DNA of 64,000 nucleotides from Vibrio tubiashii ATCC 19109 (GTDB lineage Bacteria; Pseudomonadota; Gammaproteobacteria; Enterobacterales; Vibrionaceae): NCBI RefSeq assembly GCF_000772105.1, contig NZ_CP009355.1, positions 1,702,583 to 1,766,582 of the forward strand, read 5' to 3'. Shown piece by piece: positions 1 to 8,267 of this stretch (position 1 is its first letter; each line of letters starts with the position of its first letter). The notes under the pieces were generated by a model. It saw only the letters and a program-made list of their open reading frames with translations, ran no database searches and was not told where the DNA came from. The position numbers and the translations under genes were made by a program.

Positions 1-225
1 CTTGCCGACGGGTTGTGCCTCAAGGTTGTAATGACCACCGTTTATCCAACAGTGCCCTTCTAGCTCAGAGACCCAATCGTACATCTCTTCTAAGCTTTGA
101 TCGGCCATTTCGAAATCCACTTGTTTCATTGGCTTCAAGCGCTCACTAACGCTCAGCAATACCAAACGATGGGACAAAACACCTGTAACACTTTGCGTTT
201 TATTGCGTCGAAATAGCCCGAACAT
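1..225 (-). CDS. Hypothetical protein, N-terminal part only
   Basis: An open frame on the minus strand begins with ATG at 225 and runs off the left edge of the window, so only the first 75 codons are visible. The protein begins MFGLFRRNK and is hydrophilic and acidic after residue 30, with no signal peptide or membrane segment in the visible part. The start has an AGG-type ribosome site just upstream (CAGAAAGGTAATAGGT before the ATG). It follows the IclR-type gene in the same direction with only a few bases between them, so the two may be co-transcribed. I do not recognise the family. Confidence 0.6.
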   Translation of the reverse strand, partial: MFGLFRRNKTQSVTGVLSHRLVLLSVSERLKPMKQVDFEMADQSLEEMYDWVSELEGHCWINGGHYNLEAQPVGK

Positions 226-230
226 ACCTA

Positions 231-986
231 TTACCTTTCTGGGGGCAATGCCCTCGCTGCTTGAAGAACGTGAAGAATAATCCTCTGTTGATTCATTTGA
301 ACTCGATGTGCAGGTGCCATCACCGAAATTGCGCCAACTAACTTCGAACCTTTCATCACTGGCGCGCTGATCCCAGAAACACCAGGGTCAATCTCAGAGG
401 TACTAAGCGCATAACCCTGATTACGAATCTGCTCTAACTCTTGTTGCCACTGTTCCAATTGTTGTTGCTGACCAAAGTAACGCAGGATCTTTTCGCATCT
501 TGCTGCAGGCATATAAGCCAACATCACTTTCGATGAGGCGCCTCGCAACAGAGGTTGACTTTGACCCTGGACGTAGCTGCAACGAAGCGCCTGCATACTC
601 TCTTTGCGACTGACACAAAGTGCTCGATAACCAACCAGCACCATGTATGCCGCCATTTCATTGGTCTGTTTTTGCAAACGATTGAGTACTGAATCGACGG
701 TATCTAAATCATGCTGGCTGGTTTCGTAACTACGCATAAGCAGTAACGCTGCCGGACCGATGATCAAGGTTTTGTCATTTGGACTCTCTTCGATCAAGTT
801 CCATTCCCGCAGTAGCTTTAGGTGTCGATAAAGGCTACTGATAGGCGTACCTAACTGCTCACTAAGTTGTTTCGCTGTCACCGGCTCTTCATTCACCGCC
901 ACTTGCATAAGTAGCTGAAGAACCTTTTCGTTTACTTGCCCACTATTTTGCTTCATTGAGTTCACGCTATTGTTGTATCGCCACAT
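231..986 (-). CDS. IclR-family transcriptional regulator
   Basis: A 251-residue protein with the usual IclR layout. An N-terminal winged helix (about residues 20-80, with the motif LSEQLGTPISSLYRHLKLL) is followed by an effector-binding domain (about 85-250) that contains the typical segment near SEIDPGVSGISAPV. Such proteins bind DNA as dimers and sense a small metabolite. A shorter start at the ATG at 956 (MKQNSGQ) is possible and would remove ten residues that do not look like part of the fold. The gene is divergent from the efflux adaptor at 1230, with about 240 bp between, so that adaptor is a possible target. The ligand is unknown. Confidence 0.85.
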   Translation of the reverse strand: MWRYNNSVNSMKQNSGQVNEKVLQLLMQVAVNEEPVTAKQLSEQLGTPISSLYRHLKLLREWNLIEESPNDKTLIIGPAALLLMRSYETSQHDLDTVDSVLNRLQKQTNEMAAYMVLVGYRALCVSRKESMQALRCSYVQGQSQPLLRGASSKVMLAYMPAARCEKILRYFGQQQQLEQWQQELEQIRNQGYALSTSEIDPGVSGISAPVMKGSKLVGAISVMAPAHRVQMNQQRIILHVLQAARALPPER

Positions 987-1229
987 TCAGGTCATGAGCA
1001 AATTGTATTCTTACCCAGTAGGAATGAGTAAGTAAAAATAACCTTCAATTCTCAACAAGTGAGAATAGTTAAGCTCTGTACATATCTCTTGCTGCGAAGA
1101 AAACTGACATCATTCGAGACAAAACTTTACTTAACGGTAAAGTTAAAATATCCTTCAAATCATAAAAATAGCGAACCAATTACAAAGTTTGATAAATCAT
1201 ATAAATAAAACAACGAATCAGGGACAGAT

Positions 1230-2321
1230 ATGAACAAGCTCGCCCTATCATTTGGCCTTACCCTAACACTTGCTCCAACACTGTTTTTCAGCTGCCAGCT
1301 TTCTCAAGCAAAATCGTCAGCTAACTCGACCGCTTACATGGTTCAATTACCTATTGAACGAAAAGCGACTAAATTGATCGCGTTGGAAGGCGAATTTAAA
1401 CCTTCCAAGTACACACAGATTCTGGCGGAAAACAGCGGAAAAATTGCCAACATCTATGTCCAAGATGGCGATTACGTTGAAAAAGGTCAGCCATTGCTCG
1501 ACTTCGATGCCACCTTAGCCGCTCTCGCAGTAAAGACTGCTCAAAACGAATATCAAATGGCAACTCGAAACATCATCGAACTTACTCGTACCACTAGTGA
1601 GGATGACCCTAGGTTTGAAAGTGCAGTCAGTGCGGTGGAGGCGACCAGAAAAAACTTACTGATCGCCCAGCAAGATCATGAAGCGACCACCATGTACGCG
1701 CCATTCTCAGGCACACTGGGCCAATTCCATTTGAATGCAGGCAATTACGTGAATGAAGGTGAGCTGATCACTGAATTGGTCGCGACCGATACCGTAGAGC
1801 TGCACTTTACCGCGTCTCCTCAGGTACTGAACGTCTTTCGCAAGGTGTTGAACAACTACCCTGACCGCTTACAGGCTTCCGTTGTCAGTCAGGAAGGCGA
1901 TTATATTGATGGCAAGTTGCGCTATGTTGATTCGAAGCTCACTAACCAAAGTCAAGAACTCAGCGCTTATGCGGTTTTCGACAACCAAAATGGCGAGCAT
2001 TTGATCGGCTCAAAGACCGCATTCTATTTGAACAGCCCTCAGCAAGAGCCTCAGCTATTTGTGCCTGCCTCCTCTATCCATACTAATGATGGGATTCCAA
2101 CCCTGTTTGTCTTGGATGATAAACGTGTAGTAAGGCCAAAGCAGGTGACAATCGCAAAAATCAAAGAGAGCTACACGGGTTATGTTCCGATCAAATCGGG
2201 ATTGGAAGCCAATGACTTCGTGCTGACTACCCCAGAAGCCCCAGAGCTGGTCGGTAAGAAAATCGACCCAATGGTTGATCTTGTTAATCAGCTCAATGAG
2301 ATACTCAATCGCCAATCTTGA
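1230..2321 (+). CDS. RND efflux periplasmic adaptor (HlyD/MFP family)
   Basis: A 363-residue exported protein with a signal sequence and a Cys at residue 22 (FFSCQLSQA), which could be a lipobox-like site, although the cleavage context is not a clean match. It has the adaptor order: a biotinyl/lipoyl half (GKIANIYVQDGDYVEKGQPLL, about 65-85), a short coiled-coil hairpin (about 90-150), the second lipoyl half (APFSGTLGQFHLNAGNYVNEGELI), then the beta-barrel and membrane-proximal domains. Adaptors of this family bridge an inner-membrane pump and an outer-membrane channel. No RND pump or TolC homologue is adjacent, so it is either an orphan or works with a distant partner. The TetR gene downstream is a likely regulator. 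Confidence 0.85.
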   Translation: MNKLALSFGLTLTLAPTLFFSCQLSQAKSSANSTAYMVQLPIERKATKLIALEGEFKPSKYTQILAENSGKIANIYVQDGDYVEKGQPLLDFDATLAALAVKTAQNEYQMATRNIIELTRTTSEDDPRFESAVSAVEATRKNLLIAQQDHEATTMYAPFSGTLGQFHLNAGNYVNEGELITELVATDTVELHFTASPQVLNVFRKVLNNYPDRLQASVVSQEGDYIDGKLRYVDSKLTNQSQELSAYAVFDNQNGEHLIGSKTAFYLNSPQQEPQLFVPASSIHTNDGIPTLFVLDDKRVVRPKQVTIAKIKESYTGYVPIKSGLEANDFVLTTPEAPELVGKKIDPMVDLVNQLNEILNRQS

Positions 2322-2443
2322 TGGTAAAAGCAGCAAACAAGTCGATAAAAGATGAAAAAACTCTCAATAAGCTATTTTAGTGATAGAAGGCACGATTATT
2401 TATGGTAGCTTTGCATCTTTCCCCATCCTGTACGGATAAAGGT

Positions 2444-3067
2444 ATGGACAAACGAAACCAACGCAGCGAGAGAACCAAGCTCAGCATCATTTTGGCTGCG
2501 ATTGAGTGCTACAAGGAAATGGGCGTAAAAGGCGCCTCGTTAGAGCTCATTGCGAAAAAAGCGAATTCGACAAAGCCGACTGTCTACTCTCATTTTGGTT
2601 CTAAAGAGAACCTGTATAAAGCCGTTGTTGAGTACATCATGGAAGAGGAGAAGCTCAATCACGCTTTACCTGATTTCAATCCAGCTATCGGTATTCGCCA
2701 GCAACTGATCGACATTTTTACCCAGCAGCTTGAACATGTCATGCAATGTGAAAAGCGACGTCTACTTGTTGCTATTACCATTGAAGCCATGTGTCAGGGA
2801 AAATGCCATCTCAATGAGGTCGAGAGTATTAAAGCTTGCCCGATGGAAACCTGGCTTGAAGAAGCAATCCGTCACGGTACTTTACCGCCACAGAACACAT
2901 CAGAACTGGCCACTAACCTTTGGGCGTTAGTTAAAGGGAGAACCTTCTTCCCCGTCTTCCTCGGTATGGCGCCCAATGACGCAACCGAACGCCAAGTCAA
3001 TTTAGAATCTGCGATAGACTTCTTTCTTGGCTGCCAAGGCATAAAATTAAAGATCCCGAACCAGTGA
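2444..3067 (+). CDS. TetR/AcrR-family transcriptional regulator
   Basis: A protein of about 207 residues from this start. An N-terminal TetR helix-turn-helix (GVKGASLELIAKKANSTKPTVYSHFGSKENLYKAVVEYI) is followed by an all-helical ligand domain with several cysteines. I chose the ATG at 2444 (MDKRNQRSERTK) because it places the HTH at the usual distance. An upstream in-frame ATG at 2402 would add 14 residues (MVALHLSPSC), and its GAAGG is 12 bases away, so the start is unsettled. The gene follows the efflux adaptor by about 80-120 bp in the same direction, an arrangement common for local repressors of efflux genes. Confidence 0.85.
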   Translation: MDKRNQRSERTKLSIILAAIECYKEMGVKGASLELIAKKANSTKPTVYSHFGSKENLYKAVVEYIMEEEKLNHALPDFNPAIGIRQQLIDIFTQQLEHVMQCEKRRLLVAITIEAMCQGKCHLNEVESIKACPMETWLEEAIRHGTLPPQNTSELATNLWALVKGRTFFPVFLGMAPNDATERQVNLESAIDFFLGCQGIKLKIPNQ

Positions 3068-3612
3068 TTGTTGAGAGCCCCCAATCGGCATGACTCTTTA
3101 AGATTGAGAATGGAATAATGTCAGGCGGCTCTTTGGGCTCGAAAAGACCCAAGGACGTACTGACGCCTATTTCGGCAAACACGTCTTTGCCCCAAAGTTT
3201 GTTTGAGGAAATCCAGTTGCATCGTTCATATGCAGTTTCTACCAAAGTTCCACCTATCTGATAAAACTATCGCAAGGATTTCAAACGCTATCTTATGAAA
3301 TGCGGAGCTAGTGCCATCAATTAAGTATGGCAGTAGTAGCATGGTGAACTTGGCCACTACATTGAAGGTTTTGCTATACCTCAAGTTATCCATCAAACAC
3401 AAATTTAGAAGATGTCTGAGCCTACCTATGACATGGTGAATACACACATCGCATTTCCTACATCCATGAACTCTGCAGCCTTACTTTCAATACGAATCAC
3501 CCGAACCTTAAAGCTGAACTTAAAGGTGCCAGCTGTGAGCTTTTTATGTTTGCCCGTATTATTAATTTCAACAAATCAGAACACGACCAAATATATATAA
3601 AAGGGCAATATT
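3068..3612. other. 545-bp non-coding gap with a possible coding remnant
   Basis: No convincing complete gene was found. The minus-strand reading of about 3090-3190 gives a protein-like stretch (ending in LFEPKEPPDIIPFSIL and a little beyond) that does not begin or end like a gene. It could be a dispersed repeat or a decayed fragment. The 3' part, about 3520-3612, is AT-rich and must carry the promoter of the acylase gene; its ribosome site is the AAGGGCAA before 3613. Confidence 0.4.
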
Positions 3613-4647
3613 ATGAAAACATTCACTAAGTCAAAAACAGCCATCGCCATGATTATTGCGGCAACAACAACGTTTGGAGCACTAAGTGTGGCAAACGCAT
3701 GTACTACAGCCGTTTATCATAATGGTGACGTGTCCTTATCATCACGCTCTATGGATTGGTTTGGCCACGATGAAGCTGAGGTGATTGGTGCAGGCAAAGG
3801 AATCAAGGCCACATACGCAGCATCAGATAATCCAGTTACTTCGACTTCTAAATTTGCAACAATGAAAATTAAGTCATTCCACGGTGCAAGTGATGACATG
3901 AATAAAGCCTTAGTTGCTGAAGCAATGAACGAAAAAGGTCTCGAAGCGCGAATTCTTTATTTGGGGCGCGACTACACTGCATTCCCAGAAGGTACAGCTG
4001 AGACACCCGATGTATCGGCATTACAAGTACCGAACTGGGCTTCAGATAACTTTTCAACGGTAGCAGAGGTTCTTGAGGCGATAGAAAACGGGCATGTTGA
4101 CATCATCGAAGCCGAACTGTGCAACTTACCTGGTAAAGAAGGTCACTGTACCCAAGCCCCAGTGCACTACCAATTTGCTGACCGCACCGGCGACATGGCC
4201 GTTGTCGAATTTGTCCAAGGTGAGCTTAAGGTATATCGCGGAAAAACCGCTGAGGTTTTGACTAATAATCCTGAACTTTCTGTGCACCTCGAGTTTAGTG
4301 CCAACGGTAAGAAATCAGATGGTTCAATTCACCCAATTGACCGACGCTTAAGAGGTAAAGAAATCATTGCAGACATGTACTCTCGAAATGTGACGGATAA
4401 TGATAGCGCAAAAAACGCAATGCGCGCGGTAGCTAACAGTACATTCGCAGGGTATGAGCAACTTGACCATAGTTTAGAGAGCCCAGATGTGTTCCCAACA
4501 TTATGGACAGTACATACAGATCGTAATGCAGGCGAGTGGGTATTGGATCGATACGATACTTGGACACCTGAAATGTACAACTTTGAAATGTTCGACGTAA
4601 GCTCGCCTAAGTCTGTTTCTCTTGGAATTCATCCAAAAAACAAGTAA
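3613..4647 (+). CDS. Secreted choloylglycine hydrolase / penicillin V acylase family protein
   Basis: A 344-residue Ntn-hydrolase of the linear amide C-N hydrolase family. A 29-residue signal peptide ends in ANA directly before Cys30. In this family that Cys becomes the N-terminal nucleophile after processing, so the export cut and the activation cut coincide. Further support is the strand with SSRSMDWF (the Arg and Asp of the active site), the NNPELSVHL region and the NSTFAGYEQ segment. Gram-negative members hydrolyse penicillin V, and some cleave acyl-homoserine lactones; substrate choice cannot be read from sequence alone. It is a single gene with its own promoter and a strong terminator behind it. 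Confidence 0.85.
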   Translation: MKTFTKSKTAIAMIIAATTTFGALSVANACTTAVYHNGDVSLSSRSMDWFGHDEAEVIGAGKGIKATYAASDNPVTSTSKFATMKIKSFHGASDDMNKALVAEAMNEKGLEARILYLGRDYTAFPEGTAETPDVSALQVPNWASDNFSTVAEVLEAIENGHVDIIEAELCNLPGKEGHCTQAPVHYQFADRTGDMAVVEFVQGELKVYRGKTAEVLTNNPELSVHLEFSANGKKSDGSIHPIDRRLRGKEIIADMYSRNVTDNDSAKNAMRAVANSTFAGYEQLDHSLESPDVFPTLWTVHTDRNAGEWVLDRYDTWTPEMYNFEMFDVSSPKSVSLGIHPKNK

Positions 4648-4668
4648 TGGTCAGTTTGCTTGATACTT

Positions 4669-4704
4669 AGATTAGCCCAGCGTGATTGCTGGGCTAATCT
4701 GTTT
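4669..4704 (+). terminator. Rho-independent terminator of the acylase gene
   Basis: A perfect 12-bp stem (AGATTAGCCCAG at 4669-4680 with CTGGGCTAATCT at 4689-4700) and an 8-base loop, followed by GTTTGG. The T-run is weak but the stem is strong. Confidence 0.75.
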
Positions 4705-5245
4705 GGAAACGGCATTGCCTTGCCTCATTTAGTTACTCCTAGTATCTTTGGGCGATATTTTTCATCTTTACATGTCCACAAACTGCTCTACAAACCATAA
4801 CCCAGCAGGTCCCAAACGAACAGGTGATCGCGCTGGCTCGTAGAAGACTAGGATCAGGTCTTGCCGTTTGCTTGCTGTGTATCTACACGGTTTCTCCATC
4901 CCGTTTGTAGCTACAGTGACGAAAGCTATAACACAGAAATGTCCAGTAATGTTTCGACTCTAGCGAGATTGGACTAGATTCGGTTGGCATTTGGCTATTC
5001 ATTGTTCCTAGCTCGATTCTGCCCCAAACTTTGTTAGATAAAATACTCTACAAAATGTATAGGGTATGCATTTTCCCTAGCAAAACTAATCCGATTTAAG
5101 AGGGGAAGACAATGCTCACTTGATGTCTTCAAGTTGAACGGGGATAGAAAGCACAGATACGAGAGAGGTTTTTAGCCTACAAATGGAGTTTATTGTCAGA
5201 TCGAGATCTACGGATTAGGCGCCGTTTTGAGTATCAGATAGCTAC
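4705..5245. other. 540-bp gap, nothing recognised
   Basis: The interval between the acylase terminator and the 3' end of the MarR gene holds no plausible gene in either direction. I saw no tRNA-like fold, operator pair or repeat. It may be spacer or a decayed gene. Confidence 0.4.
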
Positions 5246-5707
5246 TTACTGAACAAACTTACGCTGTACGTTCTCAATCATCTTTTGATTAACCCGTTTA
5301 ACTGTCTCAATTTCTTCATTAGTTAGGCCTTGTGTCAAGATATCATTCCACTCTTTTATGATACGCAATAAGTCTCTTTTTTTTGCGATTAGTTGGTCGG
5401 TTGGATAGATTAACTTGGCTCGAGCATCTTGAGGTGAGATTTTTCTGGCCACTAAGCCTTTTTGCTCCAGTTGTTTAAGTACACGGCTGCACATTGCTTT
5501 ATCCACTTCAACTTTTCGTGATAGCGCCTCTTGAGTGATTCCTGGATTTTTGTAAAGGCAAGTAACAAATGGTAACTGGGAAAAAGAGACGTCACACTTC
5601 TCCAATAAGTGGCTAACGTACTTTAGCTCTTGACGGTATAGCATAGCAATAAGACCACTAACAGGACGCTTAGGCTTGTTCAATGTAATCACTCTATTTG
5701 GTTGCAC
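5246..5707 (-). CDS. MarR-family transcriptional regulator
   Basis: A 153-residue MarR protein. The central winged helix (about residues 45-110) includes GITQEALSRKVEVDKAMCSRVLKQLEQKGLVARKISPQDARAKLI, shown here only as a landmark, with helical dimerisation segments at both ends. MarR proteins repress their own gene and a neighbouring operon and let go when a small ligand binds. The gene is divergent from the amidohydrolase at 6031, and the space between carries two matching 20-bp palindromes (5858-5908) suited to a MarR dimer. The inferred job is control of that amidohydrolase, with the ligand probably related to its substrate. Confidence 0.88.
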   Translation of the reverse strand: MQPNRVITLNKPKRPVSGLIAMLYRQELKYVSHLLEKCDVSFSQLPFVTCLYKNPGITQEALSRKVEVDKAMCSRVLKQLEQKGLVARKISPQDARAKLIYPTDQLIAKKRDLLRIIKEWNDILTQGLTNEEIETVKRVNQKMIENVQRKFVQ

Positions 5708-5857
5708 TCTTTTAATGCTCCACCATTAGATGTTAGCTGTCAACAAGCTACGTGCATTGGAAGTCAGTATCTACTCGCAAAACGACTTAAGTATCCAGAA
5801 GCTCAAATCCGCTCGAACAACACACATAGAATGATTGGAGAACAAAAGATAAACAAC

Positions 5858-5908
5858 ATAGTTGACATGTCAACTATAATTGTTAAATATAGTTGATATG
5901 TCAACCAT
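5858..5908. promoter_or_regulatory. Tandem palindromic operators, probably for the MarR regulator
   Basis: ATAGTTGACATGTCAACTAT (5858-5877) is a perfect 20-bp palindrome. A second copy, ATAGTTGATATGTCAACCAT (5889-5908), differs at three positions. The two are 31 bp apart, about three helical turns, so dimers would sit on one face. A looser CAACC...GGTTG pair follows at 5902-5919. They lie between marR and the amidohydrolase. Confidence 0.75.
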
Positions 5909-6030
5909 GTTCAAGGTTGTTGCTTATCTTGAAATGAGTCTTTTAAGGGAAGACTCCTAGTGGGCGTCAATGAAATTACTAGCCATCGTGGCTTGGCTAA
6001 AACACAATCTACGGAAATGAGTATCAAACT

Positions 6031-7725
6031 ATGACTAATACGAACAACAGCCGTTCGCTCCTTGCCATCGCATGTTTATCGGCTATCGTCAGCACACAGA
6101 GCTATGCATCTGATGATGCGACCGCTTATATCAACGGAAAAATTTATACCGGGGAAGTAAGCGTACCGATTGTAGACTCAGTGATTATTGAAGATGGACT
6201 GTTTACCTACGTAGGAAACGCACCTGAAGTGGATTCTAACTCGGTCCGTATTGTGGATCTCAAGGGTCAAGTGGTTGTTCCGGGTCTTTACGATAGCCAC
6301 ATTCATCCAATCGGAGCGGGGGAGAAGTTACTTTTCGAATGTTCTTTTCCTCAGTCAGCAACTCTTGATGAAATATTTTCGGCTGTAGAACATTGTAGTA
6401 AAACAATACCTGAAGGTAGTTGGATTATTGGAGGGAGTTGGTCTGCAGATATAATGGACTCTGCAAGTGCCGTGAACCTTAAAAAACTGGATCTTGCCTC
6501 TAAAGGTCGTCCCGTTGTTCTAACAGATTTTAGTCACCATAACTCGTGGGCAAACAGCGCGGCTATGAAGGAAGCGGGGATCGATAAAGACTACGCTAAA
6601 GAGTACCAAGATCTTGTTATTCTTGATGACAATGGTGAACTAACGGGCTTTTTTGTTGAGCAATCTCAGGATGCACTGCGTAACGCTATGCCGACAAGAA
6701 CGGTAAAAGACTATGCGAAAGCCGCAAAGCGCGCGGTATCGGAATTGAACAAATACGGAATTATTGGAGTTAAAGACTCCTACGTTTTTGACAATGAATA
6801 TAAGGCATGGAAGCAATTAGATGACAGTGGAGAATTAACGGCCCATGTTGCACTCTCTTGGGGGTGGCCATCAGGTAAAACGACCGAGGATAAGGCTGAA
6901 AAGTTCAAGGCGATGGTAAAACCAAGTTCCGGCCACTTAGACACTATGTATGCGAAAATAAGCTTGGATGGAATTCCTCCAACGCATACGGCAGCAATGC
7001 TTGAGCCGTACAGTGATAGCGAAAAAGAAGCTTTGGGAAAATTGAAATACTCAGAGAAGGTGTTGGCAAAAGATCTACTTTGGCTTGATAGGAATGGGTA
7101 TACAACTCAGATCCACGCTGTTGGTGATCGTGCAGCAAGAACCGTGTTAAATGCAGTAGAAAGTATTAGAAAAATCGAAGGGAATAAAACGTTACGCCAT
7201 GAAATAGCGCACGCGTGTATTGTTGAGCCAACAGATCTCGGCAGATTCTCCGATCTCGGTGTCATCCCTAATTTTTCGCCAGTATTCTGGTATCCAAGCC
7301 CTATTCAGGATGGGTTAGAAAAGGTTATAGGAAAAGAGAGAGGCACTAGAAACTGTGCAATGAAATCTTTAACAGAAAATGGAAGCCGTCCTACGGGTGG
7401 CTCAGACTGGCCAGTATCTGAAAGCGTCAATCCATGGAAAGCAATGGAAGCTATGGTGACAAGAAAAGACCCTAACGGTTTAAGAGAGAACGAAACGCTA
7501 TGGCCGGAGGAGCGAGTCACTATAAAAGACGCTCTTACAATGTACACCATTAATGGTGCTCTGGCTCAGAGAGCTGAGGCTCACAGGGGCTCTATTAAAG
7601 TTGGGAAATCAGCCGATATGGTTATCATCAACCAAGACATTTTTAATGTTGAACCGAGTGCTATAGGCGAAACGGAGGTGGTTGAAACCATCTTTGAAGG
7701 CTATTCAATTTACAAAATTAACTAG
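6031..7725 (+). CDS. Secreted amidohydrolase, YtcJ-like (amidohydrolase family 3)
   Basis: A 564-residue exported metal-dependent hydrolase. A signal peptide (cut near SYA|SDD, residue 27) leads into the small beta-sandwich (INGKIYTG) and the TIM barrel. Metal ligands are visible as SHIHP (about residue 90) and a His in QIHAVGDRA, and the final Asp is probably in GSDWPVSE. The C-terminal sandwich returns with GSIKVGKSADMVII. The family cleaves amide bonds in varied cyclic or N-acyl substrates, so specificity is unknown. A similar protein is encoded at 15578-17254. The gene is divergent from the MarR gene and ends at a strong terminator. Confidence 0.85.
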   Translation: MTNTNNSRSLLAIACLSAIVSTQSYASDDATAYINGKIYTGEVSVPIVDSVIIEDGLFTYVGNAPEVDSNSVRIVDLKGQVVVPGLYDSHIHPIGAGEKLLFECSFPQSATLDEIFSAVEHCSKTIPEGSWIIGGSWSADIMDSASAVNLKKLDLASKGRPVVLTDFSHHNSWANSAAMKEAGIDKDYAKEYQDLVILDDNGELTGFFVEQSQDALRNAMPTRTVKDYAKAAKRAVSELNKYGIIGVKDSYVFDNEYKAWKQLDDSGELTAHVALSWGWPSGKTTEDKAEKFKAMVKPSSGHLDTMYAKISLDGIPPTHTAAMLEPYSDSEKEALGKLKYSEKVLAKDLLWLDRNGYTTQIHAVGDRAARTVLNAVESIRKIEGNKTLRHEIAHACIVEPTDLGRFSDLGVIPNFSPVFWYPSPIQDGLEKVIGKERGTRNCAMKSLTENGSRPTGGSDWPVSESVNPWKAMEAMVTRKDPNGLRENETLWPEERVTIKDALTMYTINGALAQRAEAHRGSIKVGKSADMVIINQDIFNVEPSAIGETEVVETIFEGYSIYKIN

Positions 7726-7738
7726 GTACTTATACGTT

Positions 7739-7770
7739 CAAAGCGAGCTTAATTGGCTCGCTTTGTGTTC
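7739..7770 (+). terminator. Terminator after the amidohydrolase
   Basis: Perfect 10-bp stem CAAAGCGAGC (7739-7748) with GCTCGCTTTG (7756-7765) and a 7-base loop, followed by TGTTC. Confidence 0.75.
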
Positions 7771-7908
7771 CTATGCATAGTATATCTTGTTATTTATGGT
7801 GTGCTGCACGATCAAAGTTAGCTTTTAAGCACTCCAAGATCACGATAGTGCAGTGGTATGCTGAATTTTGTTGCGAATGTGGCGTTAGCTGCCAAGGTAG
7901 AGACGTAT

Positions 7909-8267
7909 ATGAAGATTACATTCAAGGAACTTGAAAACTCCGATATTCATGATTTGATTGAACCTATGACTAAAGTGTTCAATGATGATGCAAAGCAATT
8001 CCAAGGCAAAGAAGCGGGTGGGCCACCTGGTTATGATGATGGTTCATTTCTTGGAAAATGGGGTATTGACAATCCAGACTCTCGCGCTTTCACCGTTTGC
8101 ATTGATGAAAAGTCAGTTGGAGCCTTTATCATTTGGTGGAACGAGCGTGGTGTAAGTACATTAGGCAATATTTTCGTTGACCCGAAATATCAAAATCGCG
8201 GTATTGGTCTCGCTACTTGGAAATATGTAGAAAGCAACTTTCCGACTAAAAAATGGTGCCTTGAAAC
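7909..8267 (+). pseudogene. GNAT acetyltransferase, 3' end replaced by an insertion sequence
   Basis: The frame from the ATG at 7909 (MKITFKELEN) encodes about 120 residues of a GNAT fold. It includes the acetyl-CoA loop region VDPKYQNRGIGLATWKYVE, with the R/Q-x-x-G-x-G/A pattern. The natural sequence stops at WCLET, where the left terminal repeat of the IS begins at 8268. The reading frame continues into the IS to 8325 with unrelated residues. The last strand and helix of the fold are missing, so the product is probably inactive. No continuation of the gene is found on the far side of the IS. An earlier in-frame start exists at 7858. Confidence 0.75.

Noticed and set aside
2055..2336. Minus-strand ORF within the efflux adaptor
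   Set aside because: Shadow frame with no start signals.
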